NCBI RefSeq assembly: GCF_026262505.1
Contig: NC_067203.1
Location: forward strand, 17,248,392-17,312,391
Reading direction: 5' to 3'
Length of the DNA: 64,000 nucleotides
From: Trichomonas vaginalis G3
Lineage: Eukaryota > Parabasalia > Trichomonadida > Trichomonadidae
The notes beneath the pieces are model-generated. The model saw only the letters and a list, made by a program, of their open reading frames with translations, ran no database searches and was not told the origin of the DNA. Shown piece by piece: positions 60,027 through 64,000 of the stretch (position 1 is the first letter of the stretch; every line of letters begins with the position of its first letter). The position numbers and the translations under genes were made by a program.

Positions 60027-61319
60027 ATGATTAAACAACAGCAACTTAAGGCGCAGACCATTACATACGCCACATATGCATATAATTCAAAGACGGCAGA
60101 ACAAACGCAAAGGTTGAAATATGGAGATTTGGAGATAGTATTGAAAAATGACCATTTTGAATTCGTTTGCAAAGGTGGTGCAGTGATATCAAATATAAAA
60201 GAAATTTTATTTATGAATTCAAAAATTAAAGGAATAACGGATGATATAACATCAATTCCACCAGAAGAACAAAGATATTACGCATTAAATGCATTTCCTA
60301 AAGTTTTGAAGATTGGAAGATTTAATTTAAATGAGGAATTCATAAAAGGTTTCCTAAATGACATAATGAAGAAAGCAAATTTGGTTTATGTTGATGAAAA
60401 AGATAATGAAATTAAAGAAAGGGTTGATAGTGAATTAATGAAGAAAGCAAATTTGGTTTATGTTGATGAAAAAGATAATGAAATTAAAGAAATGGTTGAA
60501 TGGTATCATGAATGGACATCAAAGATTTTAAAAACAAAAGCCGATACAGGATGGGTTTCAGGATGTTTAGACCTTAAAGCAGATAAAACATATGTTAACG
60601 ATGAGTTAGAGAAGAAAGCAGATAAGAACCATACACATGAATTCTTCACAACTGTTGGTATAGAAAGTATTGAAGGAACGGTTGAAGAACCTGATGGGGA
60701 TGTATTATATTGGAAACCTCCTAACTTTCCACAAGGTTTAACATCGGATGACGACATAACGACGATGAGAAACATTAGATGTAAAGATGTTTATGTCATG
60801 AAGGATGAACATAATATTAAATTCACTGCTCAAGATTTATATGACAAGAAAGCAGACAAAACAGAGCTTCAAACATTAAAGACAGAAATACTTCAAACAT
60901 TATATCCTATAGGCTCTATTTATACGTCAATGAACTCAACAAATCCCGCAACAGTTTTAGGTTTTGGTGAATGGAAGCAGATTATAGATAAATTCTTATA
61001 CTGTGCTAGATATTCAAAGACGGCAGGAGGTTCGAAGAAAATTAAAGAAGCAAACCTTCCACCGCACACTCATACGGGAACTACAAACTTTTCTGGTGAC
61101 CATAGTCACTCATTAAGAGACCACCCATTATATAACTCAGAATATTATGCTGGCAATGACGTTTTATCTCCAGATTATAACCATTCGGCAAAAAAGACTT
61201 TTCGACCAACTGAACCAGGAGGAAATCATGTCCATACTTTCACAACAAATCCAACAGGCTTGGGTAAAGATTATATGCCACCATTTATGACTATATTCGC
61301 ATGGTATAGAGTTTATTGA
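60027..61319 (+). CDS. Fibre protein with phage-tail-collar-like C-terminus (virus-like element)
   Basis: 430 aa, looks whole. The N-terminal 100 residues would anchor to the virion. Residues about 110-290 form a trimeric-fibre-like stalk with KADK repeats (LKADKTYVNDELEKKADK) and a tandem duplication of about 22 residues (KKANLVYVDEKDNEIKE twice, 60368-60490). The C-terminal 140 residues start with IYPIGSIYTSMNSTNPATVL and continue with FGEWKQI, GGSKKI, PHTHTG, GDHSHSL and PPFMTIFAWYRVY, the layout of the short tail-fibre/collar domain of T4-like phages (gp12/gp10 type), where HxH pairs bind metal. In a virus this would be the receptor-binding tip. Such collar domains are of bacteriophage origin, so transfer into the element is inferred. 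Confidence 0.8.
   Translation: MIKQQQLKAQTITYATYAYNSKTAEQTQRLKYGDLEIVLKNDHFEFVCKGGAVISNIKEILFMNSKIKGITDDITSIPPEEQRYYALNAFPKVLKIGRFNLNEEFIKGFLNDIMKKANLVYVDEKDNEIKERVDSELMKKANLVYVDEKDNEIKEMVEWYHEWTSKILKTKADTGWVSGCLDLKADKTYVNDELEKKADKNHTHEFFTTVGIESIEGTVEEPDGDVLYWKPPNFPQGLTSDDDITTMRNIRCKDVYVMKDEHNIKFTAQDLYDKKADKTELQTLKTEILQTLYPIGSIYTSMNSTNPATVLGFGEWKQIIDKFLYCARYSKTAGGSKKIKEANLPPHTHTGTTNFSGDHSHSLRDHPLYNSEYYAGNDVLSPDYNHSAKKTFRPTEPGGNHVHTFTTNPTGLGKDYMPPFMTIFAWYRVY
60368..60490 (+). repeat. Tandem 66-bp repeat in fibre stalk
   Basis: Two nearly identical copies of a 66-bp unit encode MKKANLVYVDEKDNEIKE each time, differing mainly at the end (RVDSEL versus MVEWYH). In-frame tandem duplication lengthens the coiled stalk, a common way for fibre proteins to change length. 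The near-identity indicates a recent duplication. Confidence 0.75.
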
Positions 61320-61466
61320 ATGTGCTTGACCCAAAGGTCTGGGCTTACCGAATGAACTAAATATAGAGTTTTGTATGTAAGAACAGTAATGTCAGTCGAA
61401 GCAAAAACATTCACGAACAAATCTAATGGTGAAACATTCACAAAAGGCACTTATAACGGTATTGAA

Positions 61467-61690
61467 GTCTTACATTTTTTGAATAAATGAGGGGTCCCTC
61501 GGTCCCTCGGTCCCTCGGTTAATTAACATCTTTTTGAAAATGATGACAACATGACATTTTGACAACAACAGGGGAAAAAAGGATTGAATGTCTTACATTT
61601 TTTGAATAAATGAGGGGTCCCTCGGTCCCTCGGTCCCTCGGTTAATTAACATCTTTTTGAAAATGATGACAACATGACATTTTGACAACA
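61467..61690. repeat. 101-bp direct repeats with GC-rich 8-mers between convergent modules
   Basis: 61467-61567 and 61590-61690 appear identical. Each begins GTCTTACATTTTTTGAATAA, then GAGG, then GGTCCCTC three times, then TTAATTAACATC and ATGATGACAACATGACATTT. The flanks show a further ATTGAA match with one base inserted. They lie in the gap between the rightward fibre gene and the leftward helicase region. The 8-mer iterations in otherwise AT-rich DNA recall iterons of a replication origin, or an end signal for both transcription units. A plain duplication is also possible. Confidence 0.8.
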
Positions 61691-61727
61691 TAGTGGGATT
61701 CATGCAAAAATAAATTCCAATCATACT

Positions 61728-63487
61728 TTATAAAGCTTCATTTACAGGTATTTCATCGTCAGTAAATGAATCCTCATTATCGTTTGGTTCAACCTGTTTA
61801 TATAATCCTTTCATTTCTTCTTTCAAAACATAATACCACGTATGTTTACCGTCTGTTTTTCTTTGTTTCTTTTCACATTTATCCTTAATACTCATTTGAA
61901 AATTCTTGTCTTTCATGTCTGATGGTTTGCAGAATAGAGCATTTTTACACATCATACCTGCACACAATTCATCATAATGTGTATTTATCCATTCATCTAA
62001 AGGATTTGTTGATAACTCGATTAAATCTTGTTTGGCTTCAGTCATCGGTATGATTCGTACATTAAATGATGAAAGGTCGTAATTGATAAAATATGTTAGT
62101 AAATTATCATAAAATTCCTTTGTGCATGAATCCATTAAATTCTTGAAGTAATAAATTGACCCTTAAATTTACCATTAACCCTTAAAACTACGTATCTTCT
62201 GTCTCCAACTTCAATTTTGACAGGGTAAACGTTATTAGTTACGAAAATAAAATTGGCAACATTCTGAGCAGTTCTTCTGGGTTGATTCTTTTCATTAATT
62301 CTTATCTCATTATCCGTTATAATTGATTTCAAAGCGTTGAAGTTTGCGAGTCTGTCTTCACCTACATTCTTGAGTTCATTAAGTACAAGAAACATTTTAT
62401 TTTCAACAACTGAATTGAAATTACCCGTTAGCTCACTTATTTCGGTAATGTTTTTACATGAATAACCAGCGAGAAGTTCAGAAATAATGTCTGTAAATCT
62501 GTTTTTACCTATTCCCTGAAGTCCTTTCAAAATAATTGCTGTTTCATTCTTGATTCCGGGATGTTGAATCATTGATGCAATCCAGCCGAGTAGGTATTTA
62601 TACACTTCATCGTTATTATCACAAATGGCTTCTTTAATGAAATTCATAAACATCTCAATTTTTGAGTAATCAGGCTTTTCGAGAACGTTGTATTTATAAC
62701 CTTGAAACGTTGAGAAAACATCTGGGGAATCAGATTTAAAGCAAACACCCATAACGGTTAATGAGGATAATTGATTTAGTAGTACGTCCCATGCTGTTAT
62801 GGTTTTACCTTCTTCTTTAAATAATTTAATCATTTTGAGTGACTCTTTCATGTTTGATTGAAGAACGAATGATATTTGATTCATTTTATCATGAATATTA
62901 TAGTCTTTTTGAATGAAGTATTTGTTTCCACAATCTACAAAACGAATGACACGTGATAAATCCTCAATTACTTCAGAACTGTTTTTATACTGATGATTTT
63001 CAGCTTTACGTCTAATATCTGTTATCAAAAACGAGTCATCAAGTTTTATATCAAATGTTATTTTTGGCTTACGTAATAAAGGTAAAACATATTCATCATA
63101 ATATTCCTTTTGATAAAGTTTTAGAATCTTCACCAAAACAAATGGAGAAGTCATTAAATGTGCATATCTATCACGTGCTTTTTCAAAATTACTTTTTGCA
63201 TTTTCTGTTAAACTGCAGAAGTTATAAACGTTGTCGTATGCTTCATTAATTAAATGATTAGGTAACGAATTAATAGCTTGAAACAGTGTGAATAATGTAA
63301 CTTCTTTTTCTAAATTCATGTTTCCACCATCATTATGTACTTCAAAATCACAGATGCCATCAACTATGCTCTGGGCAAGTTTATCGTCAATGTTTACATC
63401 TTTGTCTTCATTCATTATATTCTTTATTTCTTCGTTCTTCTGTTCAACTCTTACCTTAATATTCAAATCATTTAATATATCATTCAC
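61728..63487 (-). pseudogene. SF3 (D5-like) helicase region (fossil part)
   Basis: Leftward replication gene. The region 62135-63487 has a superfamily 3 helicase core of the DUF5906/D5-like kind: Walker A IILKGLQGIGKNRF, then Walker B-like MFLVLNELKN, then the asparagine-bearing motif C in NFIFVTNNVYPV, with the GDRRYVVLRVNGKFKG that follows it in this family. 61728-62135 reads as the C-terminal part usual after the core (EWINTHYDEL, TWYYVLKEEMKGLY). SF3 helicases unwind DNA for replication in many small and large DNA viruses, usually next to or fused with a primase, which is what follows upstream here. Degraded. Confidence 0.7.
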
Positions 63488-63554
63488 TGTTCTAGTTAAT
63501 GTTGAATCATAACTTCCACGAATGAATGAGTATGTTTGATTGGTTCTGTTGCAT

Positions 63555-64000
63555 TCTTGCGAACTCTTGAATCAGCCATAACCACTAATGAACGCTTTGA
63601 ATCATCCATGAAGTCATTATGTCAATATCATAATCATTGCAGGAATAACATTTAATCATTCTGTTCGAGGTTGAATAGAAGAAATTAGTGTTGCAATAAA
63701 TGTGAAGACCTCCTGAAGCGGTTTTAACGATAACATCTTTATCCGAAAGTTTTGATAAAATATCTTTTCTTACTGTTTCTTTAAGTTCATCATTGTATGA
63801 TTTATTGATATCAACATCTATAATAGTTAAATTTGGAATTTTATTTACTAATAAAGCCATACCAGTTTTCCTTCCTCTTCCTCCATCGTGTTTGAGGTAG
63901 TTATGTAAATCAATCTTGTTTTCACCAATTCTTTCGTTGAGGGTTTTAGTTTCTGCCACAACTAATTCCTCAGCTAATGAATCAATAACTTGTTCATCAG
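63555..64000 (-). pseudogene. PrimPol-type primase region, runs off the right edge (fossil part)
   Basis: Minus-strand region with the three motifs of archaeo-eukaryotic-type primase-polymerases of viruses and plasmids: a DxD pair in TIIDVDINKS, an SxH-like motif in TASGGLHIYC, and a final acidic pair in NDYDIDIMTSW; RGRKTGMALLVNKIPN is the usual lead-in. Partnered with the SF3 helicase immediately downstream it forms a primase-helicase module. Part of it lies outside the window. Degraded. Confidence 0.62.

Larger units (their letters stand above)
52960..64000. mobile_element. Polinton / Polinton-like virus-like element, partial, degraded (fossil)
   Basis: At least 11 kb, running off the right edge. 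Parts recognised: a capsid-like region, an A32/FtsK-type packaging ATPase region, an apparently whole fibre protein with a tail-collar-like end, two small amphipathic peptides, several unknown proteins, and a leftward replication module of SF3 helicase and PrimPol-type primase. Structural genes run right and replication genes run left, meeting at GC-rich direct repeats at 61.5 kb. No PolB or retroviral-type integrase is seen in the window, so a Polinton-like virus with PrimPol-SF3 replication is favoured over a classical Maverick, but the missing part could hold them. It is broken, roughly ten to twenty breaks in the visible part. Many long open stretches remain, so the age is probably young to moderate. 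The left edge is placed at the first CGTAAG repeat and is approximate. Confidence 0.75.

Noticed and set aside
61467-61690. CRISPR-like array
   Set aside because: Only two long copies with one short gap and 8-mer tandem units inside; no spacer-repeat pattern and a eukaryotic setting.

Overview
The window looks like chromosomal DNA of a parabasalid protist, most like a trichomonad such as Tritrichomonas or Trichomonas. This is inferred from gene content and layout, not from a marker gene. It is very AT-rich, its intact genes have no clear introns, and several starts lie a few bases downstream of an initiator-like TCA(Y)(W) motif. It carries gene families that are expanded in trichomonads: two-repeat Myb proteins, a BspA-like leucine-rich protein, ankyrin proteins, single-span surface proteins and long coiled-coil proteins. 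The ULK4-type pseudokinase also fits a flagellated cell.

Layout. 1-2.2 kb: the tail of a gene entering from the left, a decayed gene, a Tim17/22/23-type import protein (-) and a surface-protein remnant without its 5' end. 2.2-13 kb is gene-poor, with two Myb genes, a two-box HMG protein, an unknown 204-aa protein, a strong hairpin at 6.05 kb and a 367-bp insertion with a pol III-like promoter between identical 81-bp direct repeats. 13-52.8 kb is the gene-dense host part: XPF-like nuclease, BspA-like protein, a diverged CDP-alcohol phosphotransferase relative, a gene interrupted by two stops, peptide:N-glycanase, ARL GTPase, LRR/coiled-coil protein, metallophosphoesterase, CFD1/NUBP2-type ATPase, coiled-coil proteins, a long TPR protein (SKI3-like), an ankyrin gene broken by one stop, GH47 mannosidase, a helical-repeat protein, ULK4, MRT4 and a large acidic coiled-coil protein with repeated short motifs.

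From about 52.96 kb to the right edge the DNA is a virus-like element of the Polinton / Polinton-like kind, seen only in part and clearly degraded (roughly ten to twenty breaks in the part visible). Its rightward module holds a capsid-like region, an A32-type packaging ATPase region, unknown proteins and an apparently whole fibre protein with a phage-tail-collar-like end. Its leftward module holds an SF3 helicase and a PrimPol-type primase. Between the two convergent modules lies a pair of 101-bp direct repeats with GC-rich 8-mers. Most of its genes share a T-rich tract followed by TAATAAA-like bases just before the start codon, unlike the host genes.

How the host genes fit together: they are ordinary nuclear housekeeping and cytoskeletal genes with no operon logic. 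Four starts between 23.7 and 29.3 kb share the 10-mer AAAAGTGACA close upstream, a candidate promoter element. The most notable signals are the virus-like element, the 81-bp-flanked insertion, several perfect inverted repeats in spacers, and the CDP-alcohol phosphotransferase relative that has lost its catalytic signature.
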